From contig LXYP01000038.1 of NCBI GenBank assembly GCA_001650955.1, positions 1 through 35,461 on the forward strand: DNA of 35,461 nt, written 5' to 3'. This DNA is from Sphingomonadales bacterium EhC05. GTDB taxonomy: Bacteria; Pseudomonadota; Alphaproteobacteria; Sphingomonadales; Sphingomonadaceae. The translations under genes and the position numbers were made by a program. Shown here in pieces: positions 8,033 through 14,915 of the stretch; position 1 is the first letter of the stretch, and every line of letters starts with the position of its first letter. The notes beneath the pieces are model-generated. The model ran no database searches, was not told the origin of the DNA, and worked only from the letters and a program-made list of their open reading frames with translations.

Positions 8033-8371
8033 CTATAGACTCGCCCCGTCGACGTGCTGGACCGGCACATGTCGCCAGTCGATCCGGTCAAATATCCGCA
8101 TATTCACCCCCATCCGCCCGGGTGGCGCCGTCCGCGGGGTCCAGTGGGTTGTCGAACCGCAAATCTTGCAATGCCACACCGTCACCGTCCGGTCGCCGCT
8201 GACATAGGCGGTGAGCACATCAGCGGCAGCGCTCAGCTCGACCTTTTCGGGGTGCCAATAGCCGCCGATCCAGCCGGTTTTCCGGCATAATGCACAATTG
8301 CATTGCAGTATCTGTGCGGGCGGGCCCGGCACGGTGATCTGCACCGCTCCGCAATGGCAACCACCCGTCAT
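8033..8371 (-). CDS. GFA-family zinc protein (CENP-V/GFA domain)
   Basis: A 112-residue single-domain protein of the glutathione-dependent formaldehyde-activating enzyme (GFA)/CENP-V fold. It shows the expected zinc ligands: CHC (5 and 7), CNCALC (24, 26, 29) and CKIC (about 68 and 71). These form the two zinc sites of the family. Segments GGCHCGAV, CRKTG and the late MRIFD fit the fold. Members were named for spontaneous glutathione-formaldehyde condensation, a role since questioned, so the biochemical function should be left open. It lies 9 bp after the sirtuin gene on the same strand and is probably cotranscribed with it. Confidence 0.88.
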   Translation of the reverse strand: MTGGCHCGAVQITVPGPPAQILQCNCALCRKTGWIGGYWHPEKVELSAAADVLTAYVSGDRTVTVWHCKICGSTTHWTPRTAPPGRMGVNMRIFDRIDWRHVPVQHVDGASL

Positions 8372-8380
8372 CGCTTTTGC

Positions 8381-9094
8381 TCAACAAAGGCCATGGGACA
8401 ATATCTCCTCGACCCAGGCCGGCACCAGCTCCCCTGCCCGGCCCATCCGGCTCTGGTGAAAATGGAAACTGCCCTCGGACGGATCGAGATTCATCTCCAA
8501 TGTCTCGGCTCCATAGTGGCGTGCGCTCTGGACAAAGCCGGCCGCCGGATAGACCGCGCCCGATGTGCCGATCGAGACGAAGAGATCGCACTGGGTCAGC
8601 GCCAGTTCAATCCGCTCCATCTGATAGGGCATTTCCCCGAACCAGACGATGTCCGGCCGCAAATGGCCAAACTGGTCGCATTGCGGGCAAGCAGGGTCGA
8701 GCGCCATCTGACCGGTGAAGGGCGACCGTCCATCACAGGCGAGACACCAGGCGCTGCTCAGTTCCCCATGCATATGGAGCAATTTTTGCGACCCCGCGCG
8801 ATCGTGCAGGTCATCAACATTCTGGGTGATCAGCAACAGGTCACCCGGCCATTTTGCCTCGAGCTCGGCCAAAGCCAGATGCGCGGCATTGGGTGCGACC
8901 GTCGCCAGCTGTGCACGCCGTTCGTCATAAAATTTCTGGACCAGATCGGAGTCACGGGCAAAGGCCTCGGGCGTGGCGACATCTTCGACTCGATGCCCTT
9001 CCCACAGACCATCCGGCCCGCGGAAAGTCGCAACGCCGCTTTCCGCGCTAATCCCCGCGCCGGTGAGGATGACGATATTCTGAATGTCTTTCAT
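8381..9094 (-). CDS. cobB: NAD-dependent protein deacylase (sirtuin, SIRT5/CobB class)
   Basis: A 237-residue sirtuin that removes acyl groups from lysines using NAD+, giving nicotinamide and O-acyl-ADP-ribose. Visible motifs: GAGISAESGV (NAD loop), FRGPDGLW, QNVDDLHDRAG, the catalytic His109 in HMHG, a Zn site from CxxC at 117/120 and CPQC at 136/139, then PDIVWFGE and GTSGAVYPA. Tyr56 and Arg59 (YDER) form the YxxR pair of class III sirtuins, which in SIRT5 and E. coli CobB recognises succinyl or malonyl lysine, so desuccinylase activity is likely. ATG 9094 is chosen because the family normally begins just before this ILTGAG strand; a longer start at 9151 cannot be excluded. Confidence 0.94.
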   Translation of the reverse strand: MKDIQNIVILTGAGISAESGVATFRGPDGLWEGHRVEDVATPEAFARDSDLVQKFYDERRAQLATVAPNAAHLALAELEAKWPGDLLLITQNVDDLHDRAGSQKLLHMHGELSSAWCLACDGRSPFTGQMALDPACPQCDQFGHLRPDIVWFGEMPYQMERIELALTQCDLFVSIGTSGAVYPAAGFVQSARHYGAETLEMNLDPSEGSFHFHQSRMGRAGELVPAWVEEILSHGLC

Positions 9095-9167
9095 CAGCCC
9101 ATCATAACCGCTCAGTTCACGCCAAGTCGAGAAGCTTTGCACCCTATTCAAAAACCGTTAGTGGTAC

Positions 9168-9212
9168 GCCTGTCGAACCGCGCCTATCTTCCATAAGCGT
9201 CCTTCGACAGGC
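9168..9212. repeat. Palindromic repeat between cobB and dapB
   Basis: GCCTGTCGAA (9168-9177) and TTCGACAGGC (9203-9212) are a perfect 10-bp inverted repeat with a 25-base centre. The core resembles the dispersed TTCGACAGGCTCAG-type intergenic repeats I recall from sphingomonad genomes. It sits in the 143-bp divergent cobB/dapB gap. No U-run follows, so a terminator is unlikely. Confidence 0.5.
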
Positions 9213-9237
9213 TGAGGACTAATGGGGTGGCAGAAGA

Positions 9238-9978
9238 ATGACGACAATCGGAATTATCGGCAGCAAGGGCCGCATGGGACAGGCGCTGGTCGCCGCCATC
9301 GCCGCAGCCGGCCATGACCTTGGCGGCGGCGCGGATCAGGGTGATGATATTGCGGCGCTGATCGCGGCAAGCGATGTGCTGGTCGATTTTTCATCTCCGG
9401 CGGCGCTGCAGGCGACGCTCGATGCCTGCGTCGCGGCGAGCACACCGATCGTCATCGGCACCACCGGGCTCGAGGCTGCGCATCACGCCGCGATTGACGT
9501 AGCGGCGAGAAAAATCCCCGTACTGCAGACCGGCAATACTTCGCTGGGCGTCAATATGCTCGCCGCGCTGGTCGAGCAGGCCGCGAGCAAGCTGGGCGAT
9601 GACTGGGATATTGAAATCGTCGAAATGCACCACCGCCACAAAGTGGATGCGCCGTCGGGAACCGCGAAATTGCTGGGCGAAGCGGCGGCAAGCGGGCGCG
9701 GCATCGACCTCAATACCCACAGCGAAAGCGGGCGAGACGGTATCACCGGCGCCCGGACCAAAGGCGCGATCGGCTTTGCTGCCTTGCGCGGCGGCTCGGT
9801 CGCGGGCGATCACACAGTCATATTGGCGAGTGACGAGGAACGGATAGAATTGACCCACCGCGCCGAGAACCGGATGATCTTTGCCCGCGGTGCGGTGAAG
9901 GCGGCAGGCTGGCTGGTCGGGCAAACTGCCGGGCGTTATGGGATGGACGGTGTTTTGGGGATGCTGATGCCAGAATAA
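9238..9978 (+). CDS. dapB: 4-hydroxy-tetrahydrodipicolinate reductase
   Basis: Reduces the DapA product to tetrahydrodipicolinate with NAD(P)H in the diaminopimelate/lysine pathway. The 246-residue protein has the N-terminal Rossmann motif GSKGRMGQ (8-15), a short acidic region after strand 2, DFSSP (50-54) and GTTGL (74-78). The substrate domain shows EMHHRHKVDAPSGTA with catalytic His131/132 and Lys135. Later come GAIGFAALRGG and a C-terminal GVLGML typical of the family. Length is slightly short but complete. The start ATG 9238 follows a purine-rich GCAGAAGA. It stands alone on the plus strand, divergent from cobB. Confidence 0.96.
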   Translation: MTTIGIIGSKGRMGQALVAAIAAAGHDLGGGADQGDDIAALIAASDVLVDFSSPAALQATLDACVAASTPIVIGTTGLEAAHHAAIDVAARKIPVLQTGNTSLGVNMLAALVEQAASKLGDDWDIEIVEMHHRHKVDAPSGTAKLLGEAAASGRGIDLNTHSESGRDGITGARTKGAIGFAALRGGSVAGDHTVILASDEERIELTHRAENRMIFARGAVKAAGWLVGQTAGRYGMDGVLGMLMPE

Positions 9979-10195
9979 TTTATCGCGGAACGCTGATTTG
10001 CTTGAGCGGCAATGATCGATTTCATTGCGTGGAACAGTCGAACGGCAGGTGCATAGCCAATCCGTCAACAGGACCGCATGAAGCAAAAATCTGCCGAGGC
10101 TATGCCCAATGCTCAATATCGAAATCATCACGATCGAGCGGGTCTCGCGAAATTATCACATATTTAGAGTGATAGTAATGATAGATAGATATTCT

Positions 10196-10224
10196 TTGAC
10201 ATCTATTGTTACGATTGATATTTG
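10196..10224 (+). promoter_or_regulatory. Candidate promoter of the small secreted protein gene
   Basis: A perfect TTGACA (10196-10201) is followed after 17 bases by TATTTG (10219-10224), a weak -10. The ATG of the small gene is 30 bases further on. The surrounding 100 bases are strongly AT-rich. This is a consensus match only. Confidence 0.35.
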
Positions 10225-10253
10225 TTATGAGTTATATTTGGTGATCTTGAATA

Positions 10254-10502
10254 ATGAAAATTCGTAAATTCGCAGCGTGCGTTGCTGCAAGCGCATTGAT
10301 TGCTTCCCCTGCCTTAGCTCAATCCCAGCAAAACCTCACACAAACGGCTGCGTCCGGAGTTGATCGGGTAGCCGCTGTCAGCAAAGATGATTCGAAACTT
10401 GAAGGCGGAAACGAATCTCTTATCGGAATCTTGGTCGCCGCGTCTTTGATCGCCGGCTTCTTCATCATCGCTGAAACGAGCGATGGCCCATCCAGCCCTT
10501 GA
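10254..10502 (+). CDS. Small secreted protein with C-terminal membrane segment
   Basis: An 82-residue protein with a clear signal peptide (MKIRKFAACVAASALI, cleavage after ALA near residue 22), a short polar segment (about 23-58) and one hydrophobic segment (SLIGILVAASLIAGFFII, about 55-72) before a short tail. Its own AT-rich promoter region and strong terminator suggest a single-gene unit, possibly well expressed. Similar tiny secreted proteins with a terminal TM segment occur in sphingomonads, usually as hypothetical proteins. No function can be assigned. Confidence 0.75.
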   Translation: MKIRKFAACVAASALIASPALAQSQQNLTQTAASGVDRVAAVSKDDSKLEGGNESLIGILVAASLIAGFFIIAETSDGPSSP

Positions 10503-10525
10503 GCTGATTGAAAAACCAAAATTTG

Positions 10526-10553
10526 AAAACGGGGCTATATGCCCCGTTTTTTT
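10526..10553 (+). terminator. Rho-independent terminator
   Basis: AAAACGGGGC (10526-10535) pairs perfectly with GCCCCGTTTT (10541-10550) around a 5-base loop, and T continues to 10553. It lies 24 bases after the stop of the small secreted protein gene. Confidence 0.9.
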
Positions 10554-10862
10554 GTGCATGACAGCCCAGTCGGAAATATACCGTCCTCCGAATTACGCGT
10601 TCTGCGATAGAGCTGCGGTTGTGCAGTTACCGCGGCTTTCGTGATAATATACGGGTGCCGACCGCGATTGATGACAATGATCGGCGCAACTGTCCCCGTC
10701 TTCCTGATAACTGGTGTCTTTACATCAAGAGACAGTCAGATTTCTTGGGATAAATTCGCGTAACACACTAGCCGTTGCGAGAGACGAAGGCCTCGTTTCG
10801 AAGCCCAAAGAGCCAGTGGATCGCGACGAGACTCATTCCATTCCTGCGGTCTCAATAGATAT
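10554..10862. other. Intergenic stretch with a hairpin but no clear gene
   Basis: No supported gene in these 309 bases. A 9-bp imperfect hairpin, AGCTGCGGT (10611-10619) with ACCGCGGCT (10629-10637), is followed by TTC rather than a U-run. A 67-codon forward ORF at 10714-10917 overlaps the 3' end of the opposite GyrI-like gene and has no family features, so it is not called. Confidence 0.4.
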
Positions 10863-11327
10863 TCAGGCCAAAGAAACAAATATTTCGGTCTTCAGCTGTT
10901 CCGGCGGTGTGACCTGAGGATCGTCCACATATATTTCCCAGGTTGGAGCACCGAGCTTGAGGCCGTTCTTCTCGATATATTCCATCATCAGCCCATAGCT
11001 GTGTCTCAGTTCCGAATAAGGCCCGACATGGGTGAAGGTCAAAACCTGACCCGCGGGCGTCACTGCAGCTTTGACCGCGCCGTCCGCCTTGGTGACGGCG
11101 TCGGGTGAAACCGTGAAACCGGCGCGAAACGACATTCTGTCGGGATCATAAGTATAATAGACGGCAAGCACCTGAATCGGAGAAATCTGCCTGCTGCTCA
11201 AAAAATCCATGACATTCTGAAACGCGCCACCCATTGTCGCGCTGATATCAGATGGGTCCCTGCTGCAACTGCGCTCTTCATAGAGATAGGGCTGTTCTTC
11301 GACATTGGTCAGTTTGAATTCAAGCAT
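10863..11327 (-). CDS. GyrI-like / AraC effector-binding domain protein
   Basis: A 154-residue stand-alone GyrI-like (SOUL/AraC effector-binding) domain. The opening EFKLTNVEEQPYLYEERSCS, the central PIQVLAVYYTYDPDRMSFRA and the tail TWEIYVDDPQVTPPEQLKTE fit the two-fold SHS2 repeat, with the conserved glutamates and the late Y-x-D-P segment. There is no DNA-binding domain. Stand-alone members bind or hydrolyse small hydrophobic or cationic compounds, or modulate gyrase in the case of SbmC/GyrI; which applies here is unknown. It seems to be a single-gene unit. Confidence 0.85.
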   Translation of the reverse strand: MLEFKLTNVEEQPYLYEERSCSRDPSDISATMGGAFQNVMDFLSSRQISPIQVLAVYYTYDPDRMSFRAGFTVSPDAVTKADGAVKAAVTPAGQVLTFTHVGPYSELRHSYGLMMEYIEKNGLKLGAPTWEIYVDDPQVTPPEQLKTEIFVSLA

Positions 11328-11522
11328 GATGAATTCTCCATATTGCGGCGGAATGCGACGATCATATCTGCGTAGAAATGAGACAGAAACCAGGAAAACT
11401 ACATAGTCTCAATGCACAAATGGGTTGAATGCAAAGGTTGGAAAAGCCCCTTTCAGCGATATGACGCGCGCCAATGTCACGACTGGCTTGCCATCGGCCA
11501 GAGGACCGAATAGGTCGGCGGG

Positions 11523-11783
11523 ATGGATTTTGACGATCAGTTGCGACGATATTTTGGTACTGCCGATCTGACAAAGGTCCACGCCGAGGCGATGGGTGCA
11601 GGCATTGAACGGATGCGCGTCGACTTTGGTTTGGAAAAAGATCGCGGGCGGCGCTTCGCTTTATGGGCCGTGCTCTATATGCTCGGCACTCACCTTGATC
11701 TGGAGACTGCTTTTAAAGACGAGGCAGACCGAAATTCGGCGCGAGACTTCATGGATTTGATGGACCGGACCCAGGACAGTTAG
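11523..11783 (+). CDS. Small conserved-type hypothetical protein
   Basis: An 86-residue soluble, mostly helical protein (predicted by eye) with a balanced mix of charged residues. It contains FALWAVLYMLGTHLDLETAF, an amphipathic rather than membrane segment. The ATG at 11523 follows a GGTCGGCGGG stretch that could serve as ribosome site. It converges on the GreAB-like gene with 30 bp between stops. No domain recognised. Confidence 0.6.
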   Translation: MDFDDQLRRYFGTADLTKVHAEAMGAGIERMRVDFGLEKDRGRRFALWAVLYMLGTHLDLETAFKDEADRNSARDFMDLMDRTQDS

Positions 11784-11813
11784 CTGGCCGCGCTGCGTTG
11801 ACTGTTCGACCTG

Positions 11814-12284
11814 CTAGGGCTGTCCAATCGCCGTGATCGTCAGGATTTCAATCGCATCCTCGCGCCCGGCAAAATCACCAAAGTCGCCCGGCTCGCATCC
11901 CATCAGCGCGCGGCTGATCGGTGCGGAAAAGGAAATCAGCGCCTGGGTGGGATCGGCTTCATCATCCCCGACAATCGACAGCATTTTCTCTTTACCGTTG
12001 AGCAAGAAGGTGACCTTGGTGCCAAATTCGACCTTTTCGCCACTCGGCACCGGCGGCAGCTCGGCCGTCGATTGCCGTATATTCCAATAGCGCAGGTCGC
12101 GTTTGGCGATTTTGAGCGCGGTTTCGTCCGTCAACGCCGCCACTTCTGCCTGCAAAGCGACAACGCGGTCCTTGATCAGCTGCAGCCCGCGCGCGGTAAC
12201 CCAATTGGGGCCCACCGGAATCGGTAGCTCGAACTTGGGTTCGAGATGCTCGTCATCACCTTCTCTGCGGAAAGCAACGCTCAT
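11814..12284 (-). CDS. GreA/GreB-family transcription factor-like protein
   Basis: A 156-residue protein with an N-terminal helical region (about 30-62, GLQLIKDRVVALQAEVAALT) and a C-terminal FKBP-like GreA/GreB domain (about 85-155, KVEFGTKVTFLL, then a segment with SFSAPISRALMG). The family binds the secondary channel of RNA polymerase; true GreA/GreB rescue backtracked complexes. Here the coiled coil is short and the GDLSENAEY-type acidic tip of GreA is absent, so cleavage stimulation is doubtful. It is preceded 3 bp upstream by a 71-codon gene on the same strand, probably the same operon. Confidence 0.82.
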   Translation of the reverse strand: MSVAFRREGDDEHLEPKFELPIPVGPNWVTARGLQLIKDRVVALQAEVAALTDETALKIAKRDLRYWNIRQSTAELPPVPSGEKVEFGTKVTFLLNGKEKMLSIVGDDEADPTQALISFSAPISRALMGCEPGDFGDFAGREDAIEILTITAIGQP

Positions 12285-12287
12285 TGA

Positions 12288-12503
12288 TCAGCTCGCGCTT
12301 TTGGGAGTCTTGGGCGTCACCCAGATAGACACAGGCGCGACAAATTTGCCATGCGCCGGCGTGCCGACATCAATCCGTTCGGCCGTGACCCGCTCGCCGG
12401 TCTCCAGATTGAACGAGGCCCAGGGCTTGGGCATGCGGCCAAAGCTCATTTTCTGTATCGGACGCCCGGTGGATATGTTCATGATCGTTGCGATAATTGC
12501 CAT
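12288..12503 (-). CDS. Small hypothetical protein upstream of the GreAB-like gene
   Basis: A 71-residue basic protein with no signal peptide or TM segment. It contains TGRPIQKMSFGRMPKPWASF and a C-terminal APVSIWVTPKTPKSAS. The stop is 3 bp before the GreAB-like start, so translation is probably coupled. No known domain was recognised. The tight coupling argues that it is a real gene. Confidence 0.6.
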   Translation of the reverse strand: MAIIATIMNISTGRPIQKMSFGRMPKPWASFNLETGERVTAERIDVGTPAHGKFVAPVSIWVTPKTPKSAS

Positions 12504-12654
12504 GGATGGCCGCTAGCGATTGATCGGCCCGGCTGTCAACCGCCAGCGGACCGAGCGATCCGAATTTGCGCGCATATGATGCTTGGGATTTTGCGTTGCA
12601 AATTCGGATGCAATCACCCTGTCCCGACGATTGTATTTTCTGCGTTGAGCCGCC

Positions 12655-13308
12655 ATGACAGGTGGGATGAAAAAAGCTGATATCTTCGAATTTTACTCCC
12701 GCCTCGCGGCCGATAATCCATCACCTGAGACCGAGCTGAATTTCGGCAACACGTTTCAGCTGGTGGTGGCGGTGGCGCTCTCTGCACAATCGACCGATAT
12801 TGGCGTCAACAAAGCCACACGCTTGCTGTTCGCCGAGGTCACCACACCGCAGCAGATGGTCGACCTCGGCGTCGAGGGACTGAAGGCGCATATCAAGACC
12901 ATCGGCCTGTTCAACACCAAGGCCAAGAATGTGATCGCCCTCTCCGAGATGCTGCTCGCGGATTTCGGTGGAGAAGTGCCTGCCGATCGCGACGAGCTGG
13001 TCAAGTTGCCCGGGGTGGGACGCAAGACCGCCAATGTCGTGATGAACTGTGCCTTTGACGCGGAAACCTTCGCGGTCGACACCCATATTTTCCGAGTCGG
13101 CAATCGCACCGGCCTGGCACCGGGAAAAACGGTACTGGCGGTCGAGAAAAAGCTCGAGAAACAGACGCCTGCGCCCTTTCGTGTCGGCGCCCATCACTGG
13201 CTGATCCTGCATGGCCGCTATATCTGCAAGGCGCGCAAACCCGAATGCTGGCGCTGTCCGGTGGCCGACCTGTGTCGGTTCAAGAAAAAAACGCCAGCGC
13301 CTGCCTAA
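12655..13308 (+). CDS. nth: Endonuclease III
   Basis: A DNA glycosylase/AP lyase that removes oxidised pyrimidines in base excision repair. The 217-residue protein shows the helix-hairpin-helix LPGVGRKTANVV with catalytic Lys124, the Asp142 in VDTHIFRV, and the 4Fe-4S cluster ligands C-x6-C-x2-C-x5-C at 191, 198, 201 and 207. The N-terminal LLFAEVTTPQQM and SAQSTD regions are also typical. The start is uncertain by four codons: ATG 12655, or ATG 12667 (MKKADI), which has AGGTGGG just before it. Divergent from the GreAB-like operon. Confidence 0.96.
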   Translation: MTGGMKKADIFEFYSRLAADNPSPETELNFGNTFQLVVAVALSAQSTDIGVNKATRLLFAEVTTPQQMVDLGVEGLKAHIKTIGLFNTKAKNVIALSEMLLADFGGEVPADRDELVKLPGVGRKTANVVMNCAFDAETFAVDTHIFRVGNRTGLAPGKTVLAVEKKLEKQTPAPFRVGAHHWLILHGRYICKARKPECWRCPVADLCRFKKKTPAPA

Positions 13309-13403
13309 TCTCGGCCTGCACCCGGCAAGTCGTTCAGCTTGGTGAAATTCTTGATCTTGTAAAATCGTCCAGTGACTCGGTATTTCACGATAAGGAGAGT
13401 ATC

Positions 13404-13823
13404 ATGCGCATCTTCACCCCTCTATTGATCGCCTCGACCGTTGCGGCCGGTGGCCTTGCCCTTGCTAGCGCCAGCGCGGCTGAAAAAGCATCGAAGGACG
13501 ACAAATATATCATCAAGACGGTTGGCGAACCGAAAAGCTGTATCATGCGATCGAATATCCGCTCCACCGAAGTGATCGACAACCAGACCATCGACTTCAA
13601 GATGCGCAATGGCGATATCTACCGCAACAAACTGCCCAGCAAATGCAGCGGACTGAGCTTTAACGAAGCCTTCTCCTACCGCACGTCCACCAACCAGCTG
13701 TGCAATGTCGATATCATCCGACCGTTGGACAATACCGCTGGCAGGATCGAAACCCGCGGGGCTTGCGGCCTTGGAAAATTCCAGCAGATCGAAAAGATCA
13801 AGCGCGAAAAAAGCGCGGAATAG
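13404..13823 (+). CDS. Secreted hypothetical protein
   Basis: A 139-residue protein with a signal peptide (MRIFTPLLIASTVAAGGLAL, cleavage after ASA near 27). The mature part has four cysteines (in KSCIMR, SKCSGL, QLCNVD and GACGLG), suggesting two disulfides in the periplasm. The central part contains IDNQTIDFKMRNGDIYRNKL, a beta-rich pattern. An AAGGAGAG site (13392-13399) fixes the ATG at 13404; a longer frame upstream overlaps nth and is not used. No domain name is assigned; similar small disulfide-bonded secreted proteins are common in sphingomonads. Confidence 0.8.
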   Translation: MRIFTPLLIASTVAAGGLALASASAAEKASKDDKYIIKTVGEPKSCIMRSNIRSTEVIDNQTIDFKMRNGDIYRNKLPSKCSGLSFNEAFSYRTSTNQLCNVDIIRPLDNTAGRIETRGACGLGKFQQIEKIKREKSAE

Positions 13824-13917
13824 GGCCTCGGACGGGCACGGAGGAAACGGTCTGAATAATCTATTGGCAAAGCGGCAAATCCGCTGCTAAACGCGCACCC
13901 AGCGGTTTACCGCCTTG

Positions 13918-13994
<77 letters not shown>

Positions 13995-14039
13995 TATTTC
14001 TCAATGACTTATGGCGTTTTTCAAAGTCCTAGATTTCCC

Positions 14040-14060
14040 ATACTCACCATATACTCACCA
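14040..14060. repeat. Tandem ATACTCACCA repeat beside the tRNA
   Basis: ATACTCACCA occurs at 14040-14049 and again at 14051-14060, separated by one T (period 11). It lies 46 bp after the tRNA end and upstream of the recombinase remnant. Short direct repeats here are candidates for recombinase arm-binding sites. No second copy of the tRNA 3' end was found by eye in the window. The rest of 13995-14290 holds no supported gene. Confidence 0.45.
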
Positions 14061-14290
14061 CAGAATAGAGGGCTTTGGAGCGAAGGAGAGCCGTGGCGAT
14101 CTCCATTCGATCTCAAAAACAATCAAAATTACCATAAATTCAGCCTAGTACAACATATTGTAATCATTGCTCTTATGCTGAGAACTTTTTCATTTATGAC
14201 TAGGGCTCAACCCTGCCTACAGGGGGGTACAAGCAGCATCTTCTCTGTTATTCGGAAAACTACCCTAAACTACTGATATTAATGCCTTAT

Positions 14291-14319
14291 TTGACATTTC
14301 AGTCAATTTCGGCTATACG
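14291..14319 (+). promoter_or_regulatory. Candidate promoter of the recombinase remnant
   Basis: TTGACA (14291-14296), a 17-base spacer and TATACG (14314-14319) give a near-consensus sigma-70 promoter. The -35 box is also the left arm of an inverted repeat TTGAC-N6-GTCAA (14291-14306), which may be an operator. The recombinase ATG is 65 bases downstream of the -10. Confidence 0.6.
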
Positions 14320-14384
14320 CCGTGAAGCAAGCTGAAAACACACGTTTCGACGTAGCTTGTTCAACTCACACAAAGGATAGAGAA

Positions 14385-14915
14385 ATGAGAAGGCAACCCG
14401 CGAGGGTGCTGGAACCGGAGAGCGTGCGTCTGTTGTTGGCGCATGTAGAAGGACAGCGCCATCCAATTAGAAATAGAATGATGATTTTATTGAGTTTCAA
14501 GGCAGGTTTAAGAGCCTGCGAGATAGCCGGGCTTGATTGGTCGATGGTTTTAAAGAGTAACGGAATGGTGGACGATTATATCAGGATCGCACATTATATC
14601 GCCAAAATGGGCAAGGCGCGAACCATTCCTATGCATCAAGATATCAAGCGAGAACTTGGCAAACTCAACAGACTTGCTCCCTGCCCTGAGCTAGGACCGA
14701 TTATCCGGTCAGAACGTGGAGGCAATATGACGGCCAGAAGTGTCGTCAACTGGTTCTCTCAAGTGTATCAAGAACTAGGCTTTCCCGGCTGTTCTTCACA
14801 TAGCGGCAGGCGTACCTTCATTACCAACGCTGCGAGGCTTGTTGGGCAGTCGGGCGGTTCATTGCGCGATGTCCAAAAATTGGCCGGTCATTCCAGTATC
14901 GGACGCACTGGCTAG
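14385..14915 (+). pseudogene. Tyrosine recombinase, C-terminally truncated
   Basis: The frame encodes 176 residues of a short-form tyrosine recombinase without the usual N-terminal SAM-like domain. Catalytic-domain motifs are present: KAGLRACEIAGLDW with the first Arg, a KMGKARTIPM beta-hairpin region, SSHSGRRTFITNAAR (H-x-x-R box) and LAGHSS (second His/Trp region). The frame then ends IGRTG-stop, before the nucleophilic Tyr that normally follows about ten residues after GHSS. The 3' end is replaced by TPR-CHAT coding sequence in another frame. ATG 14385 is chosen for its AAAGGA site and good promoter. It should be catalytically dead. Its position after tRNA-Arg fits an integrated element. 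Confidence 0.85.

Noticed and set aside
8303-9196. 297-codon plus-strand ORF
   Set aside because: Antisense to the sirtuin gene, which has all catalytic and zinc motifs.
10714-10917. 67-codon plus-strand ORF
   Set aside because: Runs into the opposite GyrI-like gene and has no family features.
14004-14276. 90-codon ORF after the tRNA
   Set aside because: Covers the repeat region, has no ribosome site and reads as low-quality peptide.
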